Shown here: in pieces, positions 1-10,090 of the stretch | Position numbering within the stretch: the first letter of the stretch is position 1 | How the letters are laid out: each line of letters begins with the position of its first letter | DNA from: an uncultured Eubacterium sp. | Lineage (GTDB): Bacteria > Bacillota > Clostridia > Lachnospirales > Lachnospiraceae | Direction: 5' to 3' | Length of the DNA stretch: 64,000 nucleotides | NCBI GenBank assembly: GCA_945946665.1 | Contig: CAMEWO010000002.1 | Location: 87,540 to 151,539 of the forward strand | Translations under genes and position numbers: made by a program | The notes under the pieces: generated by a model | Database searches by the model: none | Seen by the model: the letters and a program-made list of their open reading frames with translations, nothing else | Told to the model about the DNA's origin: nothing

Positions 1-694
1 CCCATGCTTCGCAGAATATAAAAAATGCATCATTATACCATCCCGATTTACGTTTATAATATGAACTCTTAAAATATTTATTATCAACACTAATATGAAG
101 AGCTTTAAACGATTTTAATTCACAAATTTTTGTAAAATAAAAACTGACATGTGAAAAATTTATTAAATTATGCTTACTATAAGTCTTTTCATAATAACCC
201 CAATCTACATCTTTCAGCATTGTATGGTAATTAAGAATCGCTGAACCAAATAAAGTTAATTCCCAAGCACAATCTTTTAAGTATTCATTATAATCTGTAT
301 ATTCTCTGTCACCTATTTTTTCATAATCTCTACAATTCATCTGAATAATATCATATTTCAAATCGAGTTTTGTTAATAAATTATCTATAGCAATCTTTGC
401 ATACTGTATTGCATCACCGCAAACCCATATAAAGTCATATTTTTTTTTCAATCCATAACCTGAATATATTTTATATACCTTAATATTCGATGGTATATCT
501 TGAGACATACGAACATAGTATATGTTGTCTTTTTTACATCTTTTTACAATTTCTTCTGTTTCCGAATCAGGACTTGAATCATAATAATATATATCTATTC
601 CAGCATATAAATAATATGATGCACATGTATTTATGAAATCTTCCACAACACGTGGTCTTTTATATGTTGGTATACACAAAGCAATATTATTCAT
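1..694 (-). CDS. Glycosyltransferase family 2-like protein, 3' end truncated by window edge
   Basis: Not in ORF track because no stop lies inside the window. Reverse translation from ATG at 694 is open to position 1: MNNIALCIPTYKRPRVVEDFINTCASYYLYAGIDIYYYDSS...; N-terminus paralogous to the 875..2134 product (MKNLALCVPTYKRADIIERFLN). Confidence 0.75.
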   Translation of the reverse strand, partial: MNNIALCIPTYKRPRVVEDFINTCASYYLYAGIDIYYYDSSPDSETEEIVKRCKKDNIYYVRMSQDIPSNIKVYKIYSGYGLKKKYDFIWVCGDAIQYAKIAIDNLLTKLDLKYDIIQMNCRDYEKIGDREYTDYNEYLKDCAWELTLFGSAILNYHTMLKDVDWGYYEKTYSKHNLINFSHVSFYFTKICELKSFKALHISVDNKYFKSSYYKRKSGWYNDAFFIFCEAW

Positions 695-874
695 TTTTAT
701 AATCCGCCTTTCTACGAAAGGTACCAATGCGTCAATAAACGTGTTGAATTACTTTCGCTTTCCATTCTATCTTTCTATTAATATTATCTCTTGTTAAGTC
801 GACTCAATTTTCCAATTACCTCATAATACCTATTTTCCTTATTTATAACATCTTTCAATTTAAATTTTTTCTTA

Positions 875-2134
875 TTAAAAATCTCCCGACTCAATGAATT
901 TTATATTTTTCTTTGTTTTTATGTTGCCTAAATATTCCTTTACTTCATCCATGCCATGCCTAGATACTGCAATTATTATAAAACAATTATTATTTATCAA
1001 ATAATCTTCCGCTACATATACATTATGTTTGCATAATATATCCGGATTATCTTTCATTGTCTTAACTATAAATCCATCATAGTCTACATTTGCTTTTGCA
1101 AATTTTTCTGCACACTCTACAGCAAATTTACCAGCCCCATATATTACAACTTTATTTCCTTTTTTATATTCTCTCTTAACAATGTTTTTTATTTTTATAT
1201 TATAAATAAACTCAGATATTCTATATGGTAATATAGAAATAAGTAGAAAAATCAACACATCTATGATATGAAACATTCTAAATAACCATTTAATATATCT
1301 TAAACAGATTATCAAACTGTAATTTTTTTCTTTCTTCATTTTTATTAACTTATATTGAGTTATTTCTGTTTTCCCAGGACCCATTAATGTTATTCTTTTT
1401 GATTTTCTACTGTATTTTGACGATTGGGACAATATTATGCTACCCCAACATTCTGTTGTAATTCTTATAGTATCATAATCCCATGATCGCTTTTCACATC
1501 TTGTATAGTCATAAAAAAATTCATGCGGTACACATAGCAATACACACCGCGGATTGTTTATCTGTGATATTCTTTCCAGATAGTATCCTACATGTGCATA
1601 ATTCATGACCTTTTTTCTTAAATATTTACCATTAATATATCTCCAGTTTGTTCCTTTAATAACTTTAGGAATTGAAATAATTGCCGTTCCGAACCTATTT
1701 AATATCCATGCATTTTTCACCATAAATTCATCCATATCTGACATAATCTGACTAGAAGATTTACTAGAATGTAGATTTATTACATAGAAATCTGCCTTTT
1801 GATCCAATGAATACAATATTAACTGAAATGCTTCTTCTTTAATTTCCGTATGGTCGTGCGTCATCCATATATACTCGTAATCTGACTCTTCAAATTGTTG
1901 ATAAATCAGAAAAACTTTTTCAGCTGATGACAAATGGGAATCCATTCTTATATAATTTATTTTTGTTGAATCAGAATACTTTTCAACAATTTTTTGTGTA
2001 AGATCATCATCACTTGAATCAAATATATACAAATCAATATCATAATTATTTATTATACCTATTTCACTATTCAAAAATCTCTCAATAATATCCGCCCTCT
2101 TATATGTTGGTACACATAATGCTAGATTTTTCAT
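875..2134 (-). CDS. Glycosyltransferase (GT2-like) with C-terminal nucleotide-binding-like domain (VVIYGAGKFAVECAEKF)
   Basis: ORF; ALCVPTYKR N-terminus, DSSDDD motif, C-terminal GAGKFA Rossmann-like motif. Confidence 0.7.
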   Translation of the reverse strand: MKNLALCVPTYKRADIIERFLNSEIGIINNYDIDLYIFDSSDDDLTQKIVEKYSDSTKINYIRMDSHLSSAEKVFLIYQQFEESDYEYIWMTHDHTEIKEEAFQLILYSLDQKADFYVINLHSSKSSSQIMSDMDEFMVKNAWILNRFGTAIISIPKVIKGTNWRYINGKYLRKKVMNYAHVGYYLERISQINNPRCVLLCVPHEFFYDYTRCEKRSWDYDTIRITTECWGSIILSQSSKYSRKSKRITLMGPGKTEITQYKLIKMKKEKNYSLIICLRYIKWLFRMFHIIDVLIFLLISILPYRISEFIYNIKIKNIVKREYKKGNKVVIYGAGKFAVECAEKFAKANVDYDGFIVKTMKDNPDILCKHNVYVAEDYLINNNCFIIIAVSRHGMDEVKEYLGNIKTKKNIKFIESGDF

Positions 2135-2239
2135 TTAGTACATTCTCCCATCTGTGTGTATTCTCCTCTCCACACTTTTTAGCCGCAAAATATCATCATT
2201 TATTCAAAGTATTTACATCATTATGCTTCTTTATGTGTA

Positions 2240-2428
2240 TTGCTAAACATCCTTAAAGCTTTACTAGGTATGTATAATATAGCCTGCTTTATACAGAATC
2301 TGGTCCCCATTTACTGGTGTAACCCTTGTAATGTGTACAGTAAACCCACCTGCATAACAGCAGTCATAATCGGTATGATATGCTTATTAATCGGCTGGAT
2401 AATATTTAAGAAAAAGTCTGTTTATTAG
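2240..2428 (+). CDS. Small hydrophobic hypothetical protein (possible)
   Basis: 62-aa ORF with C-terminal TM segment (TAVIIGMICLLIGWIIFKKK), TTG start, intergenic position; no clear RBS. Confidence 0.25.
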   Translation: MLNILKALLGMYNIACFIQNLVPIYWCNPCNVYSKPTCITAVIIGMICLLIGWIIFKKKSVY

Positions 2429-2452
2429 AATATTTTTGCTTTGCAATCGCTT

Positions 2453-3259
2453 TCATACCTTCAAATCGCTTACAGGATGTACTTTCCTTTTTTCCATCGG
2501 TGGCAGTTCCATATAATTACCAAACTTAAAGCTTAAGTAACTGTCATAATCCTTAATTCCCTGAAACACCTTTCCCTCAAACACCGTATCCTGACTGTTT
2601 TCGTACCAGTTCCTGTAATATCCGTATTCGCTGTTAGGGGTTGGAAAAAGAAGAATCCTTACCATCCTTGTTTTCTTACCATAAGCTCTCTTTATCATAT
2701 TATGATAATATTTTAAAACATCTTTTTCTGGTATCTTATCTAAAACTGAATATACTATTCTTTTCACAGCACTTTTGTCTGCTACTTTTCCCACTTTAGA
2801 CCATAATATTTTCCTGACACAGAAGCACTCAAAATTATTAATACTCCTTAAGAAATAATTATCTGGTACGGAATCCAGTGGAAATACGTCAATGAATATC
2901 CCCTGAAAATATGGCATATGCTCCTGAAACTCCCTTAAGAAAAGAGTTCCCTTTCTTCTTAATTTTCCATATCCCCACCTGTAACCTCTGGTTCGTCTGT
3001 CATCCTGAAATTCAAACCTTGATGTGTCCAGCTCTGTCTTACATGCTTTTCTGAACTTCTCATACTCTTCTCTTAACATTGCTACATCTGCATCATCATC
3101 CCATGGAATATAGCCACCATGCCTGACGGCTCCTAAGAGTGTACCTGCAATTATATTGTAATGAATATTACATTTTTTACATATTCTGTCCACTTCCTCA
3201 AGCATCTCAAGTTGAACCATTTGTATCTGTCTAAGCATTTCATTATTAATTTCCAGCAT
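2453..3259 (-). CDS. LicD family protein (phosphotransferase)
   Basis: AGTLLGAVRHGGYIPWDDDADVAMLREEYEKF, typical LicD signature. Confidence 0.9.
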   Translation of the reverse strand: MLEINNEMLRQIQMVQLEMLEEVDRICKKCNIHYNIIAGTLLGAVRHGGYIPWDDDADVAMLREEYEKFRKACKTELDTSRFEFQDDRRTRGYRWGYGKLRRKGTLFLREFQEHMPYFQGIFIDVFPLDSVPDNYFLRSINNFECFCVRKILWSKVGKVADKSAVKRIVYSVLDKIPEKDVLKYYHNMIKRAYGKKTRMVRILLFPTPNSEYGYYRNWYENSQDTVFEGKVFQGIKDYDSYLSFKFGNYMELPPMEKRKVHPVSDLKV

Positions 3260-3471
3260 TTATCCACCATTCTTTCTATACAAATTTATACTAACATCAA
3301 TGTGAGAATTCCTCTGGTTGGGAAGTTCTTACCCGCTCATACAAAATCAGCCCTGCACGAATTGCAGGGCTTTAATCTATATCATCTCAAGCGACTCCAT
3401 TCGCAATATACACTTATCTATTTGTATGTATATCGGTATATTGCATGGATTTCTTAACAACAGATTTTCTT

Positions 3472-3810
3472 CTACACAGTAACAGTTTTCTCGCCATACA
3501 CAATTTTCTTCACTCTGTCCAGATTTATATTAGTCATTGTGGAAATCTCCTCTGGTGTAATTCCATTGTTATACATATTCTTTACGATAATTGCTTCTTT
3601 TCGTATTCCTCCATTCTTTTCACCTCTTCTTTCACCTCTTCTTTCACCTCTTCTTTCGCCTCTTCTTTCACCTCGTTTCTCTGCTTTCTTCTCAGCGTCC
3701 TCAAATTCATCTTTCATCAATTCTCTTAAAGCCTGACACATACCTGTTTCCTCCCTTATCTGCGTGAACCTATTCAACGTGCTCGTCATGCCACTTATAG
3801 GAGCAATCAC
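3472..3810 (-). CDS. C-terminal fragment or short form of Rpn/PD-(D/E)XK nuclease family transposase, with RGER tandem repeat
   Basis: ORF; (RGER)n followed by MYNNGITPEEISTMTNINLDRVKKIV, C-terminal HTH-like tail typical of Rpn/PDDEXK family proteins; lacks nuclease domain. Confidence 0.5.
   Translation of the reverse strand: MIAPISGMTSTLNRFTQIREETGMCQALRELMKDEFEDAEKKAEKRGERRGERRGERRGERRGEKNGGIRKEAIIVKNMYNNGITPEEISTMTNINLDRVKKIVYGEKTVTV
3615..3674 (-). repeat. 12-bp coding tandem repeat (ttctttcacctc x ~5), encodes RGER units
   Basis: Five near-identical 12-bp units read directly. Confidence 0.9.
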
Positions 3811-3905
3811 AGCATTGATTTAGATATGTCGATAGTTGTATTATACCCCACAAATAATGTTTACAAAAATGCCTGTACCACAAGTTGAAATGCAGGAATT
3901 TGTCC

Positions 3906-4919
3906 TTACTCAATCGTTTTTTGATTTTCACTATCTTTTGATGAATGTGAAATTCTCATCATAATCTTTTCTATATCATAATCCGGAGCTGCCGCTACAA
4001 CTGCATCATACAATAGCTTTACATTATCCGCCTCCTCTTCAAGTTCGGACGCAATAGTATCAATATCCTTGCCTTTCTGAACTTTCTTAATGATTATGGA
4101 AATAAGTCTTTGCATTCCTTCTAGCCATCCTTCTTCCCGCTCAACCCTCATGCGACCTTCTTCATCGTAATAATACACACTCACGTCGATGACCTCCTCC
4201 CTATGTTCAGAGAAGAAATCTGATAAGATACCATTGACAATACACTCATCAACAGCCTCTGTGACTGCGGTTCGGATATCTTTATTCTTTAAATATTTCT
4301 TCTCATTGACCTTATTAACGAATGTCATATAATCCCGGAGAACGTGGCACTTATTAAGGATTTTAGGAATCCTTCCACCTTTAGAATCAGGCAGGTTTCC
4401 ATCGTCCAAATCTTCACAACAATCGGGATTAATATTGATAACCCTGACCTTAAGCTCAAGTTCTGGCTCATACTCTATGCCAACCACAGATACACTGTCA
4501 TTAAACATATCCGACAGCTTCAAAACTATCTCTTCATCCTTCATCCCATCCCTTCCGTTATAGAAAGTGACGAAATGTGGCACAGGAATCTTCAACATAG
4601 TACGCCTATGCAGTTCACTGTTAGGATACATTTCTCTGTACACATCTGACACGTAGTGTAGAAACCTCAGCGGCATATTAGGATTCTTAGAAGCCTGCTG
4701 TTCAAACATATATAAATCCTGTCCAAATACAAACGAAGCGTCATTCTTATACTTCATATACACCCCACCCTGAAGTGTGGTAACAGCAATGTCATCCACG
4801 TTAGTATAATCCGTATCATTCAGCGCATTATACAGCTCAAGCAAATTCTTCTTCTCACGGAACAACATACAGAAGACATTATCCCTGAATCTCACAGTTA
4901 CAGTTTCTTTATTATTCAT
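3906..4919 (-). CDS. Rpn family recombination-promoting nuclease / PD-(D/E)XK nuclease family transposase
   Basis: FRDNVFCMLFREKKNLLELYNALN...MFEQQASKNPNMPLRFLHYVSDVY, characteristic of the Rpn/PDDEXK_2 family. Confidence 0.8.
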   Translation of the reverse strand: MNNKETVTVRFRDNVFCMLFREKKNLLELYNALNDTDYTNVDDIAVTTLQGGVYMKYKNDASFVFGQDLYMFEQQASKNPNMPLRFLHYVSDVYREMYPNSELHRRTMLKIPVPHFVTFYNGRDGMKDEEIVLKLSDMFNDSVSVVGIEYEPELELKVRVININPDCCEDLDDGNLPDSKGGRIPKILNKCHVLRDYMTFVNKVNEKKYLKNKDIRTAVTEAVDECIVNGILSDFFSEHREEVIDVSVYYYDEEGRMRVEREEGWLEGMQRLISIIIKKVQKGKDIDTIASELEEEADNVKLLYDAVVAAAPDYDIEKIMMRISHSSKDSENQKTIE

Positions 4920-5187
4920 AAGTTCTCCTGACTGGCAGGAATGAATCTTATGTGCCTGATAAAGAGAACGTAATTACAGTAAAAAGGTTATCAACTGATA
5001 TCATAATACCATTCCACGTCCCACAAAACAAGCGCAAAGCCACAATCCTGCCTAAAAATAGTATAAAAGTTTCAATAAAAAATATTCCCATTGTATTCTT
5101 TCCCTCCATTTGCTACAATTACCCTGTTAATTTTTCTAAATATCAAACATTGTATTCACTGTACATATATTAGAATAGCCACACAGA

Positions 5188-6183
5188 ATGGAGATTATTA
5201 TGCTTTCATTTCCAGATAAATATTTTGATGGAGAAGTCCGTGATGGTTTCTTCATAGAACCTAAGATGAAGAGAGCCTGGGCAGCCCAGCTTGAGGTTCT
5301 TGATGAGATAAGAAGAATATGCCAGGCTAATAATATACGCTTCTTTGCAGACTGGGGTACACTGCTTGGTGCCGTGAGACACCAGGGCTTTGTTCCATGG
5401 GATGACGATTTGGATATATGTATGCTTCGTGATGATTACAACAGATTTCTGGATATTGCCCCTGGACAGCTTTCATCATATTGTGAACTGAAAAGCTTAT
5501 ATAACGACCCAACGCATGACAATGTCAAATGTCGTGTCATCACTGGGAGAAGCATGAATTTCTCTCCTGAATATCTGAATAGATTTCATGAATGTCCATA
5601 CATTGTGGGAGTAGACATTTTCCCTGTTGATTATATACCTTCCGATGAAACTGACGCTGCAAGACTTCTGGAATCAATAGAATTTGTTATGACAGTGGCA
5701 GCAAGCCTTCCAGAGGAGACGGCAGTATCAGAAGAAGAGAAGCGCCTTGTACAGTCCATTGAATCCACCTTCAATATACATTTCAATCGGGATAACAGGT
5801 TATTCCATGAATTAAAGAAGCTGGTTGATATACTGTCTTCTTCTGTTAAGCCTGAATGTTCCCACGAAGTCTGTTCCATGATAGATCTTGCTGGAGGATG
5901 GGATTACCATATTCCTGTGGATTGGTATGGTAAATCCGTTGAAATGCCATTTGAGACCACTACTATACCAGTTCCTGTAGGATATGACGGCATCCTTAAA
6001 GTTAAGTATGGCGATGATTATATGACTCCTGTACAGGGATTCAGTTCCCATGATTACCCATTTTACAAAGGTCAGGAGCAGGCATTAAAAGAAGTAATCG
6101 AGAAAGAATTTAATACCCACATAACAGAAAAAGACCTGGACGAGCTTATATCAGCTAAAATCGCCCAGGCAATGTCTCATTGA
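5188..6183 (+). CDS. LicD family protein
   Basis: ADWGTLLGAVRHQGFVPWDDDLDICMLRDDYNRF; the only + strand gene of the island. Confidence 0.9.
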   Translation: MEIIMLSFPDKYFDGEVRDGFFIEPKMKRAWAAQLEVLDEIRRICQANNIRFFADWGTLLGAVRHQGFVPWDDDLDICMLRDDYNRFLDIAPGQLSSYCELKSLYNDPTHDNVKCRVITGRSMNFSPEYLNRFHECPYIVGVDIFPVDYIPSDETDAARLLESIEFVMTVAASLPEETAVSEEEKRLVQSIESTFNIHFNRDNRLFHELKKLVDILSSSVKPECSHEVCSMIDLAGGWDYHIPVDWYGKSVEMPFETTTIPVPVGYDGILKVKYGDDYMTPVQGFSSHDYPFYKGQEQALKEVIEKEFNTHITEKDLDELISAKIAQAMSH

Positions 6184-6189
6184 TTTTTT

Positions 6190-7002
6190 CTATCCTTTAA
6201 GTATCAGTTCCAGCATATTTACAATCTGCTCGGTAACATTACATCTCTTTGCATCTCTAAGAATAATCTCAACTCTGTGGTTGAATGTATCAGTATCCAG
6301 ATAATCCTTCTTGTATTTACCTAATATAATACAGCTTGACACAAGATAATTAGTTGGACTGCCAGATACCCCTGAAGTTGAATACATAGAATCAATCAAA
6401 GGCTCATCAACAAACCCTGCCATGTATTTCTTTCCTAATCTTAAAGCCAGATCGTAATCCTCAAGTGCTTTTAAAGATGTATCAAAATATCCGCAAGTAT
6501 CAAGACATCTTTTCTTAACAAGAAGAGTTGGACAATCAACCATATTGTCATACAGAAGCTGGGTATATATATCACCTTGTTTTTTCTCAATGGGCAGGCT
6601 TTCAGGTGGAAGTATTACACAGCAATTACTGTCAATCCTGCAGCTTATAGGATGATACACAAACCCTATGTCAGGATTACTCTCCATGACTTTCATCTGC
6701 TTTTCAAGCTTATCACTGTGCCAATAATCGTCTGAATCCTGAAATGCAATATATTCACCTTCCGCTCTTTCAATTCCATAATTTCTGGCAGCTGCTGCCC
6801 CACTGTTAATCTTCACATAATAATATGTTATTCTGTCATCATGGATATTCTCCACCAGCTGCCTTGTATTGTCAGTAGAGCCATCATCAACAATAATCAG
6901 TTCAAAGTCTGTATACGTCTGATTAAGCACACTTTCAACTGCTCTTTTAAGAGTCGCCTCTCTGTTATATGTAGGTATTATAACACTTACTTTTCTTTTC
7001 AC
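6190..7002 (-). CDS. Glycosyltransferase family 2
   Basis: VSVIIPTYNREATLKRAVESVLNQTYTDFELIIVDDGSTDNT. Confidence 0.92.
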   Translation of the reverse strand: MKRKVSVIIPTYNREATLKRAVESVLNQTYTDFELIIVDDGSTDNTRQLVENIHDDRITYYYVKINSGAAAARNYGIERAEGEYIAFQDSDDYWHSDKLEKQMKVMESNPDIGFVYHPISCRIDSNCCVILPPESLPIEKKQGDIYTQLLYDNMVDCPTLLVKKRCLDTCGYFDTSLKALEDYDLALRLGKKYMAGFVDEPLIDSMYSTSGVSGSPTNYLVSSCIILGKYKKDYLDTDTFNHRVEIILRDAKRCNVTEQIVNMLELILKG

Positions 7003-7042
7003 TGCCTGTCACCCCTTTAGCCAGAGCTCTTTAAGAAATTCA

Positions 7043-8161
7043 TTAATGCGTATTCTCTGTTAATTTCATATAAGCCTGGAATATATCCCCAGCATTCTTA
7101 CTTAATTCTGCATCATTAGATGCCACAACATCTACCGCCACAGCAGAGGTTTTTGTCTTAATAAAATATGCTATGTCCTCTTTTGAAAACTCATGATAAT
7201 TCTTTAGGATTTCCTTCAGCTTTCTCATATGTTCAATCAGCTCTCCAAGTTCCCTGGTATATGAGTACATTCCTGTGTTAGAAAGTCCTCGTTTTTCCTC
7301 TTCTTTGCATATGAACAGAATCTGTTCAATAATCGGAATTTCTTTTTTCAGGTCCGAATTATCCAATGCAATATCAGGACGGATTTTAAGAACTTCATAG
7401 AACATATTCACAGCATCATCAAGTTGTCCCATTTTGAGGAGCTGGCTTATGGCAAGCTTTAATTCTTTAGTTTCAGCCTTCTCTTCTGTTACTCCAATAC
7501 GGCTTTCATAACATTTTAGCCCCCTTGCCTTAATATATACAAGAAGTAATTCCTCTGACAGAAATCCGAATATCCTGGTCTGGTATACATCATACCCTGT
7601 CAGGTCAATAACTTTCTCCAGCTCAAAGAATATGCCAAAAAGCCATTGGCAGTATTCATCAAATATTTTCTTTGATGTTACACACAGGTTACCAAAATAA
7701 TACTTTGTCTGTGCCATTACTTCCACAAATACAGGGTAATCCTCTGGGTAAAGCTTCTTTATAACCTCTCCGGTAAGGTCAAGATCCTTTACCGGATGGG
7801 CATCACCATAATATTCCCTGTAATTCTTCTCGGCATAGAATGCCCTTGATGTTATTATGTCATATTCGGACAGAATCCTATCAAAATCAGGCTCTGACAT
7901 AATATGTGTTGAATCTTTAAGGAAAAACCTCCTGTAATGGCATACTCCCACATTCCCATCCTGTGGCAGATTCTTCCACATCCAGTACATTCCTGTAAGT
8001 TCCCCATAGTAACAATTAAGTTTCGAGATATTATCTCCTGTATCATCCCCCATATATCCAAGATCAGCAGCACATGCCCTGCCAACATGAAGAGGAATAT
8101 ATGTAGCATCACTTGGGGGATTGAACTTTTTATGTGTCATTGTATATATCTTAGTACTCAT
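7043..8161 (-). CDS. DUF4422 domain-containing (capsular polysaccharide-type) glycosyltransferase
   Basis: YIPLHVGRA...GDNISKLNCYYGELTGMYWMWKNL...VGVCHYRRFF. Confidence 0.8.
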   Translation of the reverse strand: MSTKIYTMTHKKFNPPSDATYIPLHVGRACAADLGYMGDDTGDNISKLNCYYGELTGMYWMWKNLPQDGNVGVCHYRRFFLKDSTHIMSEPDFDRILSEYDIITSRAFYAEKNYREYYGDAHPVKDLDLTGEVIKKLYPEDYPVFVEVMAQTKYYFGNLCVTSKKIFDEYCQWLFGIFFELEKVIDLTGYDVYQTRIFGFLSEELLLVYIKARGLKCYESRIGVTEEKAETKELKLAISQLLKMGQLDDAVNMFYEVLKIRPDIALDNSDLKKEIPIIEQILFICKEEEKRGLSNTGMYSYTRELGELIEHMRKLKEILKNYHEFSKEDIAYFIKTKTSAVAVDVVASNDAELSKNAGDIFQAYMKLTENTH

Positions 8162-8171
8162 AGGCTCCTCC

Positions 8172-9110
8172 TCACTTCTCCAAAAAAGATTCGTACTTTT
8201 TCAGTGCAGGTCCTTCGTTAACCTCATAGCACACATCAAAATAATCGTATACCTTACCTGGTTTTCTTGTTTTCTTCCATGGCTTTGTATCTGCAAGATG
8301 ATGAATCACGCAGGCTTCATTGGCAAGCTGTCCCGTAATATTAATATATTTTCCCATGAATTCTACTGCCCTGTCTCCAACGCTTTTTATCTCATCATAG
8401 GAGGCAAATCTAAGCTGGCCTCTTGCCGCTGCTTCCTTATCCATATAATACCAGCAGGGTGGCAGATTGTACTGATCCCATCCAACATAGATTAATCTGT
8501 CCTGGTACAGCTCATTAAGCACATCCTGGTCATTGTACAGATATTTTGGATAGTTTTCGTACACATTTTTCAGGATTTCATCTACTATGCCTTCTTTTCG
8601 CAGCTGTTCCATGTTAACAAGAATAATTCCCGCATTAAAATATTTTCCATCCTCAGGTATACCCAGCCTTGCCTTATTCTCCTCATTGAATCCGTTAATC
8701 TTACCGAATATATCCTCACACACTGCAAAGAGTCTGTCTCCCATATCAATGTTATACAGCCCCTGCAAAGACTTATTCACAATCATATCAACGTCCATAT
8801 ACAGTATTCTGTCAACGCTCTCAGGAAGCATGCCCCAGCCCAGTATCCTGTAATATGTCTCTATCTTGATTCCTCTGTGGGATTCAACTCTGCTCTTGAA
8901 TTCCGGTCCAACATACATAGGTATGAGGCGTTTCCCCGGAAAACTTTCCACATATTTTTTTAGTGCAGCAAGCTCATAATCCTTAATATCCTCATATGGC
9001 AGATATACATCCACATTTCCCGGTTCATGTAAAAACAGAGAGTATAGCATAACCACTGCCGGTTTAAGAAAATTGGAATCTGTCACAATCATCAGGTTCA
9101 ATACATCCAT
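8172..9110 (-). CDS. Glycosyltransferase family 8
   Basis: LMIVTDSNFLKPAVVMLYSLF...RILYMDVDMIVNKSLQGLYN (DxD present), CVIHHLADTKPW. Confidence 0.88.
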   Translation of the reverse strand: MDVLNLMIVTDSNFLKPAVVMLYSLFLHEPGNVDVYLPYEDIKDYELAALKKYVESFPGKRLIPMYVGPEFKSRVESHRGIKIETYYRILGWGMLPESVDRILYMDVDMIVNKSLQGLYNIDMGDRLFAVCEDIFGKINGFNEENKARLGIPEDGKYFNAGIILVNMEQLRKEGIVDEILKNVYENYPKYLYNDQDVLNELYQDRLIYVGWDQYNLPPCWYYMDKEAAARGQLRFASYDEIKSVGDRAVEFMGKYINITGQLANEACVIHHLADTKPWKKTRKPGKVYDYFDVCYEVNEGPALKKYESFLEK

Positions 9111-9128
9111 ATTCTGCCCCCATTATAA

Positions 9129-10049
9129 TCAAATAAATGTTGTCCAATAAGTACCTATATCATGTATAGTCTCAAGCACACATCTCTGCATGCTTCTTGG
9201 AAAACTGTTCATAGTTGGAAATGTCTCAAAGCTTAATGTTCCAGCAAAACCAACATCCTTCAAAGCCATCATGATTCCATTCCAGTCCTGTCCTTCGCCT
9301 GCTGCACTTCCAAATGAATACGGAAGCTGATGCAGATCCCCGGCTCCATCATTCTCATGAAGATGCAATGCTTTAATTCTATGCCCAAGTATATGTATAA
9401 ATTCTGCCGGGTCACGGTTAACAAGCTGAAGATGTCCTGTATCCAGACAGAAGCCAAACAATTCCTCTCCGGCATAATCATTCAATATATCTATATATCT
9501 TACTGCCTCCTCAGGGTCTGCACATACGCCTTCTACTAATCTATCTCCCAGTCCTTCGTAGAGATTTTCCAGACATATCCCCACTTTGCACTGTTTAAGA
9601 ATTGGAACAAGCATCTTATAATACTCTATATTCTCCTGGAATTCTCTTTCCTTGCCATACTTATACTGCATCTTAAATGGATGTATAACCACCCAGGGAA
9701 CTCCCAGTACTTCTGCAATAACAATACTTTTAGGAATTACCTCCCCCTGCATATAATTATTCTGGACATCTCTTCCCTCAACTCTCACAGGATATGGCGC
9801 ATGCATCTGTGATGCTCTTATTCCATACTTCTCCATTGCCACCCTGTATGACAGAAAATATTCCACCAGATTATCCACACTCTCGCTGAAAAATCCGTTA
9901 AGCTTTCCACTGTACAGGTCCGAATTCTTCAAAAATGTATCTATATTAATATCAACACAGTCAAATCCTGCATCGTGAATCATCTTAAAAGCTTCATCTG
10001 TATTCTTTTCAGGCAGAAGCCCCTTTGTCTGCACACCTACTGTAATCAT
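9129..10049 (-). CDS. Sugar phosphate isomerase/epimerase (TIM-barrel, xylose isomerase-like)
   Basis: MHAPYP, VIHPFK, CLENL, FCLDTGHLQL, ALHLHENDGAGDLHQLPYSFG, SFETFP metal-site motifs. Confidence 0.8.
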   Translation of the reverse strand: MITVGVQTKGLLPEKNTDEAFKMIHDAGFDCVDINIDTFLKNSDLYSGKLNGFFSESVDNLVEYFLSYRVAMEKYGIRASQMHAPYPVRVEGRDVQNNYMQGEVIPKSIVIAEVLGVPWVVIHPFKMQYKYGKEREFQENIEYYKMLVPILKQCKVGICLENLYEGLGDRLVEGVCADPEEAVRYIDILNDYAGEELFGFCLDTGHLQLVNRDPAEFIHILGHRIKALHLHENDGAGDLHQLPYSFGSAAGEGQDWNGIMMALKDVGFAGTLSFETFPTMNSFPRSMQRCVLETIHDIGTYWTTFI

Positions 10050-10090
10050 CCTGTCCTCTTTCCGCTATATAAATTATTGGATTAACATGC

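Noticed and set aside
3161-3736. + strand ORFs 3161..3457, 3445..3729, 3539..3736
   Set aside because: Low-complexity frames opposite LicD and the RGER repeat; (FTSSFTSS)n is the antisense of the 12-bp microsatellite.
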